Below are positions 40,907-50,785 of a stretch of 64,000 nucleotides of DNA, piece after piece. The stretch is from Lewinellaceae bacterium (GTDB lineage: Bacteria; Bacteroidota; Bacteroidia; Chitinophagales; Saprospiraceae). The stretch's first letter is position 1. Each line of letters opens with the position of its first letter. The stretch is from the NCBI GenBank assembly GCA_020636435.1, contig JACJXX010000001.1, forward strand, positions 4,936,501 to 5,000,500, read 5' to 3'. The position numbers were made by a program, and so were the translations under genes. The notes beneath the pieces are model-generated. The model had not been told where the DNA came from. It made no database searches and saw only the letters and a list, made by a program, of their open reading frames with translations.

Positions 40907-42229
40907 CTACTCCCTCTCCTTCTCCCTGCCCCCGTGCAGCTCGGCCTGATATTCCCGCAGCACGCCCCACTCGCCGTTGGTAGCCAGGCGGGCCTGGGCG
41001 GGCCAGGTGGAAGGGTCGTGAATGCGGTAGGTAGGGCCGGCGGCTTCGAGAATATCCTGCAGCAAGCCGGCTTCGGCTTCAGCCAGGGCTTCCCAATTGT
41101 TGATGCCGGCAGTTTTGAGCAACTCTTCGATCTTGGGGCCTATGCCTTCAATGACCTTGAGGTCTTCCGGGTCATTGGACATGGCGCCGGGCTTGCGCTG
41201 GAATGCTTCGGGGTTTTCCAACTTTTTGAGCGCCAGGCGGGCCGCCTGTTCCACCCAGTTGTCGCGGTCGATGCGGCCCTCGAAGTATTGGATGGCCGCC
41301 GTCACTTCCCGGGTGCGGGCGGAATCCCAGCCGGCGATCTCTTCGTAGGTGAATACCCCGATCTCATTGAGTTTCTTTTGCAGGAAAGGGCCAACGCCTT
41401 CGATGAGGGTCAGGTCGTCCTTTTCAGGAACATCCGCATCTGCGGCGTCGCCGATCTTATTCTGAAGGAAAGGTTTTTCCGGCTTGGTTATTATTTCAGG
41501 TTCTTCCTCCACCACTCCTGCATCGGGCAGGCCCGGTTCGGGATGAATGCTCCGGGGCACAACGTAGGGTGGTTGAGCGGCCGCTAAAGCATCCCGGGGA
41601 GGCTCTGTAGCCGGAGGCGCGGCGGCTACCAACAACCCGCTGCTCTTCAACTCTTCCACCTCATAATGCAGGCGCTCATTCTCGCCGGCCAGCTTGTCCA
41701 GCTTTTCCTCCACAGCCTCCAGGCGCTGGCGGGTGGCGTTGTAGATGCTCTGCATCTGGGCAAGGCCTTCTGCCCCTTCTTCCTCCGTTTCCAGGGTTTC
41801 CGACAATTGCTGGTTTTTAGATTGCAGCCCGATAATGGTAGCGTTCAGCTCTTCGATAGTGGCCTCATAAGACTTGTCCGCCGATTGCAGCTCGTCGAGC
41901 TGCCGGTTGAGGTTGAAAATCTCTTTATGCAAGGCGCCTTTCTCCTCCTCGATGCGCTCAGCCCGGGCCTCGGCTTCCTGTATGGCAAAGCCAGCCTTTT
42001 TGAGGTCTGCCTCTTTCAGCCCCAGCTGTTCTTCCAGCGCATCGGCACGGGCCTGGATGTCGGCCAGTTCTTTGTTTTTCTCCTTTAGCTCGCGCCTCAA
42101 CTGCATCACCCGGCGGCTGCGCAGGATGTAGCCCAGAAACAGGCCGAAAAGGAAAGCGATCAGCATGATGAACAGAATAGCATAACTGTCCTGAGTATTG
42201 AACTGGCTGAAGAGTTTGCTTAAGTCCAT
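40907..42229 (-). CDS. Membrane-anchored coiled-coil protein with two helix-hairpin-helix domains
   Basis: A 440-residue protein: a membrane helix (AILFIMLIAFLFGLFLGYIL, about residues 18-37), a long coiled coil (about 40-190), a Pro/Ala-rich linker, and two helix-hairpin-helix domains, LTLIEGVGPFLQKKLNEIG (near 272) and LKVIEGIGPKIEELLKTAG (near 362). These domains resemble those of ribosomal protein L17-linked or PolX-type HhH proteins that bind DNA or proteins. Proteins of this plan occur in Bacteroidota next to OmpA genes, as here (next gene 42301). Tethering of DNA or a cell-envelope scaffold role is inference. Confidence 0.85.
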   Translation of the reverse strand: MDLSKLFSQFNTQDSYAILFIMLIAFLFGLFLGYILRSRRVMQLRRELKEKNKELADIQARADALEEQLGLKEADLKKAGFAIQEAEARAERIEEEKGALHKEIFNLNRQLDELQSADKSYEATIEELNATIIGLQSKNQQLSETLETEEEGAEGLAQMQSIYNATRQRLEAVEEKLDKLAGENERLHYEVEELKSSGLLVAAAPPATEPPRDALAAAQPPYVVPRSIHPEPGLPDAGVVEEEPEIITKPEKPFLQNKIGDAADADVPEKDDLTLIEGVGPFLQKKLNEIGVFTYEEIAGWDSARTREVTAAIQYFEGRIDRDNWVEQAARLALKKLENPEAFQRKPGAMSNDPEDLKVIEGIGPKIEELLKTAGINNWEALAEAEAGLLQDILEAAGPTYRIHDPSTWPAQARLATNGEWGVLREYQAELHGGREKERE

Positions 42230-42300
42230 GGTTGATATGATGAGTTAATGAATAGCTTTTGTAAGGTTGAATACCGGGAAAAGTGGCGCAGTGCCACGAA

Positions 42301-43251
42301 TCAATTCAGGTCGCTGGCGTCCTCCAGTATTTTCTTGTTCTCCTCCAGTGCTTTTTTGTACTCTTCGGAGGTAGACAAGATGAAGTTGACGCGGCGGTTT
42401 TTCTGACGCCCCTCGGGATTGTCGGCCCCGCTTGGGGTGGAATTGGGCGCTACCGGCCGTTCTTCCCCTTCGGATTCCACGCTGATCTTGGTTTCTACGC
42501 CCAGCTCCCGAAAATAATCGCGGGCGCTCTGGGCCCGGCGCATGCCCAGGTCGAGGTTGTAATCCTGTGAGCCGATGCTGTCCGTATGGCCAACAATGCG
42601 CAGAATAGCTTCGGGGTTGAGGTCGAAGTATGTTTTCACAGAATCGGCGTATAGCTTAAAAGGGTCTCCCGGCTTGAACACATCGGAATTGTACTCGAAA
42701 TTGGCGTCGGAAAAGGTCATGTTCTTAAAGGTGAAAACCACCTTTTCAAAATCTCTGGGAATGTTATTCGGGTCGTATAGGCTGAAAAGCAGCGGTTCCC
42801 TGAGCCCGGCATCTTCGCTCAGGCCGTGGTCCAGGGAAATGCGGTTTTGTTCAATTCCCCGTTTCATCAACAGTTTTCGCACCTGGTCGGCGCGCGCCAG
42901 GCCGATGTTTTCGAAAAAGCCGGGCTTGATGTCCTTTTCGCTGTCGCGGTAAAAGGCCGTGATCGTCATGTTGCGTCCTGGATTGGCCTTGAGGATAGCA
43001 GCCAGGGTATCCAGAAAGGCTTCGTTGTCGGCGTTGAGCCGGGGCTGAAAGCTGGCCGAGTCGAAGGCGAACTGGTCGTACCCCTGCAGAATGACGGAGT
43101 CTTCCTCTGTCAGTTTCAGGGTCTTCAGCCGGATATCTTCCACCTGCTGCTCTTCGCCGCAAAGCCCCCGCACTTCACAGACGAAATACCAGCGGGCGAC
43201 CAGCGCGTAAATGCAGAATAACAGAAAAACGAAGAGGGACAAAAACCTCAT
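42301..43251 (-). CDS. OmpA-family protein with two OmpA-like regions
   Basis: A 316-residue protein with an uncleaved or cleavable N-terminal hydrophobic segment (FLSLFVFLLFCIYALVA). A first, degenerate OmpA-like part (about 45-140: SFQPRLNADNEAFLDTLAAIL, ARADQVRKLLMKRGI) is followed by a complete C-terminal OmpA domain (about 175-290) with IVGHTDSIGSQDYNLDLGMRRAQSARDYF and NRRVNFIL, which binds peptidoglycan. The tail is a charged helix (KKALEENKKILEDASD). It follows the coiled-coil gene closely (71 bases), so both may be one unit. Confidence 0.88.
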   Translation of the reverse strand: MRFLSLFVFLLFCIYALVARWYFVCEVRGLCGEEQQVEDIRLKTLKLTEEDSVILQGYDQFAFDSASFQPRLNADNEAFLDTLAAILKANPGRNMTITAFYRDSEKDIKPGFFENIGLARADQVRKLLMKRGIEQNRISLDHGLSEDAGLREPLLFSLYDPNNIPRDFEKVVFTFKNMTFSDANFEYNSDVFKPGDPFKLYADSVKTYFDLNPEAILRIVGHTDSIGSQDYNLDLGMRRAQSARDYFRELGVETKISVESEGEERPVAPNSTPSGADNPEGRQKNRRVNFILSTSEEYKKALEENKKILEDASDLN

Positions 43252-43589
43252 ATATGTTGGCGTTGATTTCTTAATCTCCTAAATGTAATTAATATTGCGG
43301 TTTTTTCCATGGGGCGGCATAGAATTCGATCGTTTGGCGGAGATACTTGTTAAAAATGGCAGCAAACTGGCGGTTTTCGCCACATAGGGGCAGGCTTTTC
43401 ACGCAGGGCAGGCGGCCAGTCTTAGACTGGACAAGTTCGAAGTTCAATTGTTCGAAGTTCAAGGATCGACGTGCCTCGACCACCCCATTGACTAGTGCGC
43501 GAGGCACTAGTAATACTGTCCAACGCTAGGCTGGTAGCCGCAGGGCATAGTAGAAGCCCTCAAAATTAAACAGATACGAGAATACTTCC
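43252..43589. other. Spacer with palindromes between OmpA and type IX genes
   Basis: This 338-base spacer contains a bordered stutter cluster (43422-43529) and the palindrome ACTAGTGCGCGAGGCACTAGT (43491-43511). No gene and no plausible TAnnTTTG box on the minus strand were found. Confidence 0.55.
43422..43529. repeat. Stuttered TTCGAAGTTC words between inverted TTGGACA borders
   Basis: The left border is TTAGACTGGACAAG (43422-43435), the right border CTGTCCAACGCTAG (43516-43529). Inside are AGTTCGAAGTTCAATTGTTC words and an 8-bp palindrome ACTAGTGC/GCACTAGT (43491-43511). Just before the left border CCAGTC/GACTGG pair. Confidence 0.55.
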
Positions 43590-45332
43590 TCACCGCAACA
43601 AAGACACCTCCCCGCTTTGCTCCACCACTTTCCCGTTCGCCTGCTCGATACGCAGTTGGTAGACGTACAGCCCTACAGGTACGCGCTTGCCCTTGCTTTT
43701 GCCGTCCCATCCCACGCTGATGTCGTTGCTCTCGAAGAGCTTGCCGCCGTAGCGGTCGTAGATGGCCAGGGTGTAGCCGGCCGGGGTGCCAAATTGCAGA
43801 TAGGGCAGGAAGACATCGTTGCGGCCGTCGTCGTTGGGAGAAAAGGCGTTGGGAATGTATATGCGCGCCTCCTGCTCGGCGCAGGCGATATTGGAACGGG
43901 AATTGACGGCAACGGCAGTAGAATCAACCAGGGTTGCTTCAGCCAGCGCCTCTACGTAGTAGCAGGCGCGGGCCTGGCTGGAGTCTGAAAGGTTGAGGTT
44001 ATTGTCGGAAGCTTGCAGGGTGTTCGGGCCGAAATCGCCCAGCAGCACGGCGCCGCCGCTTTCGAGGCGGTAGAGGCGGTAACCCTGAACGGTGCCCAGG
44101 GCGTTGAGGTAGGGCGTCCAGCGGAGGGTGTTGGCGCCGGATTGGGGGCTGGCCCGCAGGAAGATGGTTCCTGCGATATTGGAGGAGGATTTTTCGCTGC
44201 AGTCGTCGGTCGCCTGCACCTGATAGTACACTACTCCTACAGAAGGGTCGGCGCTGCCGTCCAGGTAAGCGTTATTCATCATGAGCGGTTGCTGAGGGGG
44301 TCCGCTTTCCACGATGCTGAAGTTGTTGTTGTCAGACGACCGAAGGACAGCGAAGTCGCTGATCTCAGCATTGGCGTTCCACACCCATTCCAACTGCACC
44401 TCGTCGTCTCCGGTGACGGTGGCGTTGGTAGCCGCCAGCCCTTTGACCGCCTGAACGACGTCGAGGCTGATGCAGGCCTCGCTGGAGGCGGCGACTACCC
44501 CGGTGGAGGCCTCCAGCGCCCGCACCGTGAAGCAGTATTCCACCAAATCGTCGGCATTCTGAAAAAGGTAAGAAGAGGCGTTGCCGCCCAGCGTGGCTGC
44601 CTTTTCCGGCGCGGTGCCGTTTTCAGACACCCACACCTCGTGGCTGCCGATGCCCTGCGGCCAGTTCTGATAGAGGTTCCAGCTCAGGCTGATGCTGCGC
44701 TCGCAGGGGTTAGAGCCTTCGGTGGCCAGCAGGATGGTCGAATGAGGCGTAGCGATCAGGCTTTTGTTGCCGCACGCGTCGATGGCTTCGATGAAGTAGG
44801 TTTCGGATCGCTCGCCAGGGGCAGCTTCCGTATCCAGGTAAAAGGTGCCGTCGAAAACGGTGTCCAGGACGACGTTGCCCTGCCCGGGCACCAGGCGGGA
44901 GATGATGTAGGCCGCTGCTTCCGGAGAAGGGCTGGGAATCCAGCTCACCTCCACATCCGTTCCACTGACGGAAACGGCCTCCAGCCGGGCCATTTCCGGA
45001 ATGAGGTTGTCGAGCGTATCCGATTGCAGCGCTGGCTGGCCGGGGCAACTGTAATCGCTTTCCAGGTAATAGTGCCATACTCCGATGCCGGCATTCTGGT
45101 GCACGAACTGGCCCTGGTTGGGGTCCGTGATCGTGGCCAGCAGGCTGTAAGGGCCGCCTTCGCTCTGGCTGGCGTAAATGAGGTAAGCGTTGAACGGGCC
45201 GCAGTTGTTAGCCGGCGTTTCCCAGAACAGCGTGTCATTATTGACACAAAGGAATGTGGGGGCGGCTACCTGGCCGCATAGGGCCCATCCGATTGAAAAA
45301 CCAAAAACGAGAGTCAGTGCAAATTGCTTCAT
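43590..45332 (-). CDS. Type IX secreted protein with gliding-motility-associated C-terminal domain
   Basis: A 580-residue exported protein: signal peptide (MKQFALTLVFGFSIGWALCG), then several fibronectin-III-like repeats (segments such as LFWETPANNCGPFNAYLIYAS, VEVSWIPSPSPEAAAYIIS, VQLEWVWNANAEISDFAVLR, NTLRWTPYLNALGTVQGYRL). A type B sorting domain closes it (IYIPNAFSPNDDGRNDVF, YDRYGGKLFE, GWDGKSKGKRVPVGLYVYQL). The sorting domain sends it through the type IX secretion system to the cell surface. Four Fn3-like repeats suggest an adhesive or carbohydrate-binding role. The ATG at 45330-45332 is followed by a signal peptide, so the start is firm. Confidence 0.93.
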   Translation of the reverse strand: MKQFALTLVFGFSIGWALCGQVAAPTFLCVNNDTLFWETPANNCGPFNAYLIYASQSEGGPYSLLATITDPNQGQFVHQNAGIGVWHYYLESDYSCPGQPALQSDTLDNLIPEMARLEAVSVSGTDVEVSWIPSPSPEAAAYIISRLVPGQGNVVLDTVFDGTFYLDTEAAPGERSETYFIEAIDACGNKSLIATPHSTILLATEGSNPCERSISLSWNLYQNWPQGIGSHEVWVSENGTAPEKAATLGGNASSYLFQNADDLVEYCFTVRALEASTGVVAASSEACISLDVVQAVKGLAATNATVTGDDEVQLEWVWNANAEISDFAVLRSSDNNNFSIVESGPPQQPLMMNNAYLDGSADPSVGVVYYQVQATDDCSEKSSSNIAGTIFLRASPQSGANTLRWTPYLNALGTVQGYRLYRLESGGAVLLGDFGPNTLQASDNNLNLSDSSQARACYYVEALAEATLVDSTAVAVNSRSNIACAEQEARIYIPNAFSPNDDGRNDVFLPYLQFGTPAGYTLAIYDRYGGKLFESNDISVGWDGKSKGKRVPVGLYVYQLRIEQANGKVVEQSGEVSLLR

Positions 45333-45369
45333 TCCTAAATGATTATTTTATAGTCAGGCAGGCAAAAAG

Positions 45370-46137
45370 TCATCGCTTTTCGGCGCCCTCTGTTTGTTGT
45401 TCCATTCTGATATTGTACTTTTCTTCCAGCCGGCTCATGGGGTAGCGCTTTTCGAGCAGGTAAGCCCACTGGAAATCTCCGGCCACCTTTTTCTCATAAT
45501 AGAACAGGCCGATGCCTTCCGCGTAAACCTCCCGGCCGTGATACTGGTGCTCGAAGACGCCTTCCTTGTCGTATTCCACCAATTCCCGGACATCGAACAC
45601 CACGGCATCCCGCTCCTCTTGTTCGTACACCACGGTGGTGTCTTTCACAAAACGGCGGTTTTTGATGAGCGTGAGCGTCGCTTCCGGGTCGGAAAGCGGA
45701 TGCCATTGTATCTTATAGAGGAATACGCCGGTAGAATCCTTCACCCGGAAGGGGAAAGCGCTGCCGGAAAGCACCTCCGCCGTTACCTTGTGCTGTTTGC
45801 CTGTGGTATCCTTTTCATAGAGGTAAAGGTCCTGAAGGAGCATGCCGTTGCTCACCACCTCTTCCCGGGAAAGTTGCAGCGGCTCCAGCTCGTATTCATA
45901 ATACGTTTTGGTCAGGAAAATGCCGTCCCCGGTGAAAAAAGAGCGGTAGTACCAGTATGCGGGGGTAAGCGAATCATTGAGAAGTGGACGGTATTCGTAC
46001 ACCAGCCCCTCGTTCAGTTCACGCAGGGGAAAGTAGTGGCCCCGGATATCCCGGGCCCCGTCTCCACGACAGGATGTCAGGGCAAGCAATAAAAAGAGGC
46101 CGTACAACGTAGAGGTTATGTCTTGGGATATTAACAT
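45370..46137 (-). CDS. Lipoprotein of unknown function
   Basis: A 255-residue lipoprotein with signal MLISQDITSTLYGLFLLLALTSC (lipobox Cys at residue 23). The mature part is rich in Tyr and charged residues (VYEYRPLLNDSLTPAYWYYRSFF, GIGLFYYEKKV) and mostly beta. No family was recognised, but the LxEGLVYEY opening is common in Bacteroidota secreted proteins that form a large beta-sheet fold. It is 37 bases upstream of the type IX cargo gene and probably in the same transcript. Confidence 0.7.
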   Translation of the reverse strand: MLISQDITSTLYGLFLLLALTSCRGDGARDIRGHYFPLRELNEGLVYEYRPLLNDSLTPAYWYYRSFFTGDGIFLTKTYYEYELEPLQLSREEVVSNGMLLQDLYLYEKDTTGKQHKVTAEVLSGSAFPFRVKDSTGVFLYKIQWHPLSDPEATLTLIKNRRFVKDTTVVYEQEERDAVVFDVRELVEYDKEGVFEHQYHGREVYAEGIGLFYYEKKVAGDFQWAYLLEKRYPMSRLEEKYNIRMEQQTEGAEKR

Positions 46138-46661
46138 TTTTCCGTTTTTGGGCTATCGTTGGCGCGGCTGGAAATCAGGATTTTCAGCCTTTTGCTAATA
46201 TACTGGCATGGGTAAGAGGTGGCGAATTCTACTTTTTTTCTGCGTCCTGGATAAATTCAAAACGTCCGTATCAACTTGTAATTATTTCATCCTGTTTATT
46301 TTGTATTGCCTGCTGGCACTTTTGAGGGTTAAAAGGTTTAAATTGCCGGGGTTAGGGTAATGGCGAGGTCAAAACTGGCCTGGGGTTGTTTAAGGTTCCG
46401 GGTTTAAAGTTCAATGCCGTTCCTGAAAACTGGCTGTTTGTCGTTGAGCTAAGAACCGTTTTCCACTGGCTTTCAGCGGAACCAGCAACAAATAACGATC
46501 AATCACCAACTAAACACCACATACCCCATTATGGATCATTCAGCCGGCATGCCATTGTGGCGCAAATAATATACTGGTATGAAATGTGTACAAGTTTAAT
46601 TCGCCCGCAAATATATTATCTTTGCGGCATCTTGGTTAGATAACATTGGAAATTTTTTTAT
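46138..46661. other. Spacer upstream of secA
   Basis: This 524-base spacer has a GT-rich word cluster (GGTTTAAATTGCCGGGGTTAGGG, 46330-46353; GGTTGTTTAAGGTTCCGGGTTTAAAG, 46384-46409) and A/C-rich words (AACGATCAATCACCAACTAAACACC, 46494-46518) that can pair with the former in part. The secA promoter lies at 46593-46624. No gene was recognised. Confidence 0.5.
46593..46624 (+). promoter_or_regulatory. Promoter candidate for secA
   Basis: TATCTTTG (46617-46624) matches TAnnTTTG, 38 bases before the secA ATG. Upstream, AGTTTA (46593-46598) stands at about 18-20 bases, a weak -33 match. Confidence 0.5.
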
Positions 46662-49600
46662 ATGTTCAAGAGTATAACTAATTCACTCAAAAAAGTCTTC
46701 GGCACCAAACAGGCCAAAGACATCAATCTGTACATGCCCCTGGTCGAGGAGGTGAACGAGGTTTTCGGCCAACTGCAAAACCTGAGCAACGACGAGCTGC
46801 GCAACAAGACCCGGGAATTCAAATCCCGCATCGCCGAGCACCTGGCGGCTATCGATAAAGACATTGATGACATCCACCGGGAAGCCAACGAGCAGGAGAA
46901 CCTGCTGGAAAAGGAAGAACTCTTCCGGGAAATGGACAAACTGAAGGAAGAAAGGGACAAACACCTGGAAGACATCCTGAAGGAACTGCTGCCCGAGGCC
47001 TTTGCCGTGGTGAAAGAAACGGCGCGCCGCTTTATGGAGAACCCGGTGCTGGAAGCCAGCGCCACCGACCACGACCGCGACCTGTCGGCAACGCCCGGCA
47101 AGTCGTATGTCACCATCGAAGGCAGCAAGGCCAAGTGGAAAAACCAGTGGATGGCTGCCGGCGGAGAGATCACCTGGGATATGCTGCACTACGATGTGCA
47201 GCTCATCGGCGGCATGGTGCTTCACGATGGCAAAATCGCCGAAATGGCTACGGGTGAAGGCAAAACCCTGGTGGCCACCCTGCCCGCCTACCTCAACGGG
47301 TTGTCCGGCCAGGGAGTGCACATCGTCACCGTTAACGACTACCTGGCCCGCCGCGACCAGGAATGGGTTGGCCCCATCTTCGAGTTTCTTTTCCTTACCG
47401 TCGACTGCATCGACAAGTACCGCCCCCATTCCAAAGAGCGCCTGCGCGCTTACAACTGCGACATCACCTACGGCACCAACAACGAATTCGGTTTCGATTA
47501 CCTGCGCGACAATATGGTGCGCTCCCTCGACGAACGGGTGCAGCGCAAGCACCACTACGCCATGATCGACGAGGTCGACTCCGTGCTGATCGACGATGCG
47601 CGGACGCCGCTGATCATCTCCGGCCCCGTTTCTCAGGGCAGCGAAGACCAGGAATACATAGAGCTGCGGCCCGATGTGGAGAGGCTGATCGGCGTTCAGC
47701 GCAAGCTGGCCACCCAATACCTTGCCGACGCCAAACGCCTGTTCAAAGAAGGCCAGACCGGCTACCAGGAAGGCCAAATGGGCATGGCCCTGCTGCGCGC
47801 CTACCGCGCCCTGCCCAAGTACCGGCCGCTAATCAAGTTCCTCAGTGAAGAAGGCGTGAAAGTGGAACTGCAAAAGGCCGAGAACTTCTACATGCAGGAG
47901 CAGAACAAGAACATGCACATCGCTGATGAGCCGCTCTATTTTATCATCGACGAAAAGAACCGCTCGGTGGAGCTGACCGAAAGGGGAGCGGAATTCCTGA
48001 GCGAGGGCGTGGACGACGAAAATTTCTTCGTCATGCCCGACATCGCCACCGAAATGGTGGAGATCGATAGCGATGCATCGCTCAGCCAGAAGGAAAAGGA
48101 GGAAGCCAAGGTCAAACTATCTCAGGACTTCTCCATCAAATCCAAGCGCCTGCACTCCATCAGCCAGTTGCTCAAGGCTTATACCCTGTTCGAAAAAGAT
48201 CAGGAGTACGTAGTGATCGAAGGCCAGGTAAAGATCGTAGATGAGCAGACCGGGCGTATGATGGAAGGGCGCCGCTATTCCGATGGCCTGCATCAGGCCC
48301 TCGAAGCCAAAGAGAACGTCAAGGTGGGAGACATCACCCAAACCTACGCCACAGTCACGCTCCAGAACTACTTCCGGATGTACCACAAACTGGCCGGCAT
48401 GACGGGTACCGCCGAAACGGAAGCCAGCGAATTCTGGGAGATTTATAAACTGGACGTGGTGGTGATCCCTACCAACCGGCCGATTGTGCGCGACGACCGC
48501 GAAGACCTCGTCTACAAGACCGCCCGCGAAAAGTTCAACGCCGTCATCGATGAGATTGTCGAGCTGACGGAGCAGGGGCGCCCGGTTCTGGTGGGCACCA
48601 CCTCCGTGGATATTTCCGAAAAGCTGAGCCGTATGCTCCAACTGCGCAGCCTCGACCACAACGTGCTCAACGCCAAGCAGCATCAGCGCGAGGCCGAGAT
48701 CGTTGCCGAGGCCGGCAAGCCGGGCAAAGTGACGATCGCTACCAACATGGCGGGGCGGGGTACTGACATCAAGATCGGCAAAGAGGTAAAAGCGGCGGGC
48801 GGCCTGGCCATCATCGGCACCGAACGGCACGACTCCCGCCGGGTGGACCGCCAGTTGCGGGGCCGCGCCGGCCGCCAGGGAGATCCGGGCAGCTCGCAGT
48901 TCTACGTCTCTCTGGAAGACAACCTCATGCGCCTCTTCCAATCCGAGCGCATTGCCAAATTAATGGACCGCATGGGCCACGAAGAGGGCGAGGTGATCCA
49001 GCATTCCATGGTCACCAGGTCGATCGAACGGGCCCAGCAAAAGGTGGAGGAGAACAACTTCGGCATCCGCAAGCGATTGCTGGAGTACGATGACGTGATG
49101 AACATTCAGCGGGAAGCCATCTACAAAAAACGGGACAACGCCCTGTCCGGCGAGCGGCTCTCCGTCGACCTCAATAATATGTTCCATTCGCTGACGGCCA
49201 GCCTGGCGGAAAGCCACCGCGAAGGCGGCAATTTTGAGACCTTCCGGCGGGACTCCCTCAGCTTGTTGGGGCTAGACCCCCGGATCGACGCCATCGACTT
49301 TCAGGAGGGGCCGATGGAGGAGATCATCGAACGCTTTCAGCAGCAGTTCGAAGAGTACTATGGCCGCAAGATGACCCAGGTCACAGAGGCTTTGTTGCCC
49401 CACATCAGAGATGTGCACGAAAACCAGGGCCAGCAGTACAAGCGCATCATCATCCCCTTTTCCGACGGCCGGGCCAACCCCATGGGCATCGCCGCCAATA
49501 TTGCCGAAGCGGTGCAGACCAATGGAAAGTCCATCCGCCGGGATATCGAAAAGGCCGTCACCCTGGCCATCATCGACGACAAGTGGAAGGAACACCTGCG

Positions 49601-49982
49601 CTCCATGGACGAGCTCAAGGATTCGGTGCAGGCTGCCTCCTTCGAGCAGAAAGACCCGCTGGTGGTTTACAAAATGGAAGCCTACAACCTGTTTGAACAA
49701 CTCATCTTCGAGATCAACGAGGACGTGACGTCCTACCTCTCCAAGGGCACGCTCATCTTTGCCGATGGCCGCACCCTGGAAGAGGCGCGCGAACAACGCA
49801 CCGACCTGAGCAAGGTGAGGACCAACCGCAGCGAGGAGGAAGCTCGCGCCGCCGCCGAAGGGGTCAGCCGCCGCGCTAAGCCGCAGACGTTTAAACGAGT
49901 GGAAAAGAAAGTGGGCCGCAACGACCCCTGCCCCTGCGGAAGCGGAAAGAAGTACAAGCACTGCCATGGCAGAGGGGCTTAA
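46662..49982 (+). CDS. secA: Protein translocase subunit SecA
   Basis: A 1106-residue ATPase motor of the Sec translocase, which drives preproteins through SecYEG. Order: an N-terminal region with an extra coiled stretch (about 50-110, EKEELFREMDKLKEERDKHLEDI), NBD1 with MATGEGKTLVATLPAYL (Walker A) and DEVDSVLIDDARTPLIISG (DEVD box), a preprotein crosslinking region of unusual length, and NBD2 with TNMAGRGTDIKIG and GRAGRQGDPGSSQFYVSL. The C-terminus ends in a zinc motif (DPCPCGSGKKYKHCHG). The greater length compared with about 900 residues in E. coli is typical of Bacteroidota SecA. Confidence 0.98.
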   Translation: MFKSITNSLKKVFGTKQAKDINLYMPLVEEVNEVFGQLQNLSNDELRNKTREFKSRIAEHLAAIDKDIDDIHREANEQENLLEKEELFREMDKLKEERDKHLEDILKELLPEAFAVVKETARRFMENPVLEASATDHDRDLSATPGKSYVTIEGSKAKWKNQWMAAGGEITWDMLHYDVQLIGGMVLHDGKIAEMATGEGKTLVATLPAYLNGLSGQGVHIVTVNDYLARRDQEWVGPIFEFLFLTVDCIDKYRPHSKERLRAYNCDITYGTNNEFGFDYLRDNMVRSLDERVQRKHHYAMIDEVDSVLIDDARTPLIISGPVSQGSEDQEYIELRPDVERLIGVQRKLATQYLADAKRLFKEGQTGYQEGQMGMALLRAYRALPKYRPLIKFLSEEGVKVELQKAENFYMQEQNKNMHIADEPLYFIIDEKNRSVELTERGAEFLSEGVDDENFFVMPDIATEMVEIDSDASLSQKEKEEAKVKLSQDFSIKSKRLHSISQLLKAYTLFEKDQEYVVIEGQVKIVDEQTGRMMEGRRYSDGLHQALEAKENVKVGDITQTYATVTLQNYFRMYHKLAGMTGTAETEASEFWEIYKLDVVVIPTNRPIVRDDREDLVYKTAREKFNAVIDEIVELTEQGRPVLVGTTSVDISEKLSRMLQLRSLDHNVLNAKQHQREAEIVAEAGKPGKVTIATNMAGRGTDIKIGKEVKAAGGLAIIGTERHDSRRVDRQLRGRAGRQGDPGSSQFYVSLEDNLMRLFQSERIAKLMDRMGHEEGEVIQHSMVTRSIERAQQKVEENNFGIRKRLLEYDDVMNIQREAIYKKRDNALSGERLSVDLNNMFHSLTASLAESHREGGNFETFRRDSLSLLGLDPRIDAIDFQEGPMEEIIERFQQQFEEYYGRKMTQVTEALLPHIRDVHENQGQQYKRIIIPFSDGRANPMGIAANIAEAVQTNGKSIRRDIEKAVTLAIIDDKWKEHLRSMDELKDSVQAASFEQKDPLVVYKMEAYNLFEQLIFEINEDVTSYLSKGTLIFADGRTLEEAREQRTDLSKVRTNRSEEEARAAAEGVSRRAKPQTFKRVEKKVGRNDPCPCGSGKKYKHCHGRGA

Positions 49983-50120
49983 CCGATGAATCAACAGGCC
50001 AGGTTAAATAGGCCGCCAGATGGTGTTCAACCACTTTTTTTAGCCTATATTGCAGCGTTTTTGGCACTGCTCCCCCAGGGCATCCATAGATTACCAAAAA
50101 ACTAAACCCGGCCACAAACG

Positions 50121-50765
50121 ATGAATCTGGCTAATTATATCGACCGCACCATTCTAAAACCCGATTGCCGGCTGCAGGATATCGAGCAGGTGTGCAAAGA
50201 GGCTATGTCGCATGGTTTCGCTGCCGTCTGCGTTCCTCCTTTTTTTGTAAAACAGGCAGCCGATCTCCTCGAAGGCAAAAAGGTAAAGGTGTCTACTGTC
50301 ATCGGATTCCCCCTGGGTTACGCTCCTACTCCGGCAAAGGTCGAAGAAATAAAACGGGCCCTTGACGATGGGGCAAACGAAGTGGAGGCGGTTGTTAACC
50401 TGTGTGCGGTCAAAAACAACAACTGGAACTACGTGACCAACGATATCGACAGCATGGCCACTGCCGCCCACCTCAAAGGCAAAGTCATCAAGATCATCCT
50501 GGAGCCCGCCCTGCTCACTGAAGAAGAGGCGGGCAGGTTGTGCAAGATCGCCGGCGAAACGCAGGTAGACTTTATCAAGGCCTGCACCGGCTTCAACGGG
50601 CAGGAAGCTACCGTTGAAACGGTTAGGCTTCTGAGAAGCCTTGCCGGCGACAAAGCCAAAATCACCACTTTTGGCGGCATCCAAACCAGGCAGGATGCGG
50701 AGCGCTTCATCGAAGCCGGCGCCCGGAGGATCGGCATTTCAGCAGAGGTGGCGGCCATTTTTTAG
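50121..50765 (+). CDS. deoC: Deoxyribose-phosphate aldolase
   Basis: A 214-residue class I aldolase (TIM barrel) that splits 2-deoxyribose-5-phosphate into glyceraldehyde-3-phosphate and acetaldehyde in deoxynucleoside salvage. The Schiff-base lysine is in DFIKACTGF (about residue 152), with the second lysine of the active site in GDKAKITTFGGI. Other family segments are RTILKPD, VCVPPFFV and GFPLG. Length is normal for the short form. The next gene starts 20 bases later, so deoC probably leads an operon with the SPOR-like gene. Confidence 0.95.
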   Translation: MNLANYIDRTILKPDCRLQDIEQVCKEAMSHGFAAVCVPPFFVKQAADLLEGKKVKVSTVIGFPLGYAPTPAKVEEIKRALDDGANEVEAVVNLCAVKNNNWNYVTNDIDSMATAAHLKGKVIKIILEPALLTEEEAGRLCKIAGETQVDFIKACTGFNGQEATVETVRLLRSLAGDKAKITTFGGIQTRQDAERFIEAGARRIGISAEVAAIF

Positions 50766-50785
50766 TTTTTTTAAAAAAGAACAGT

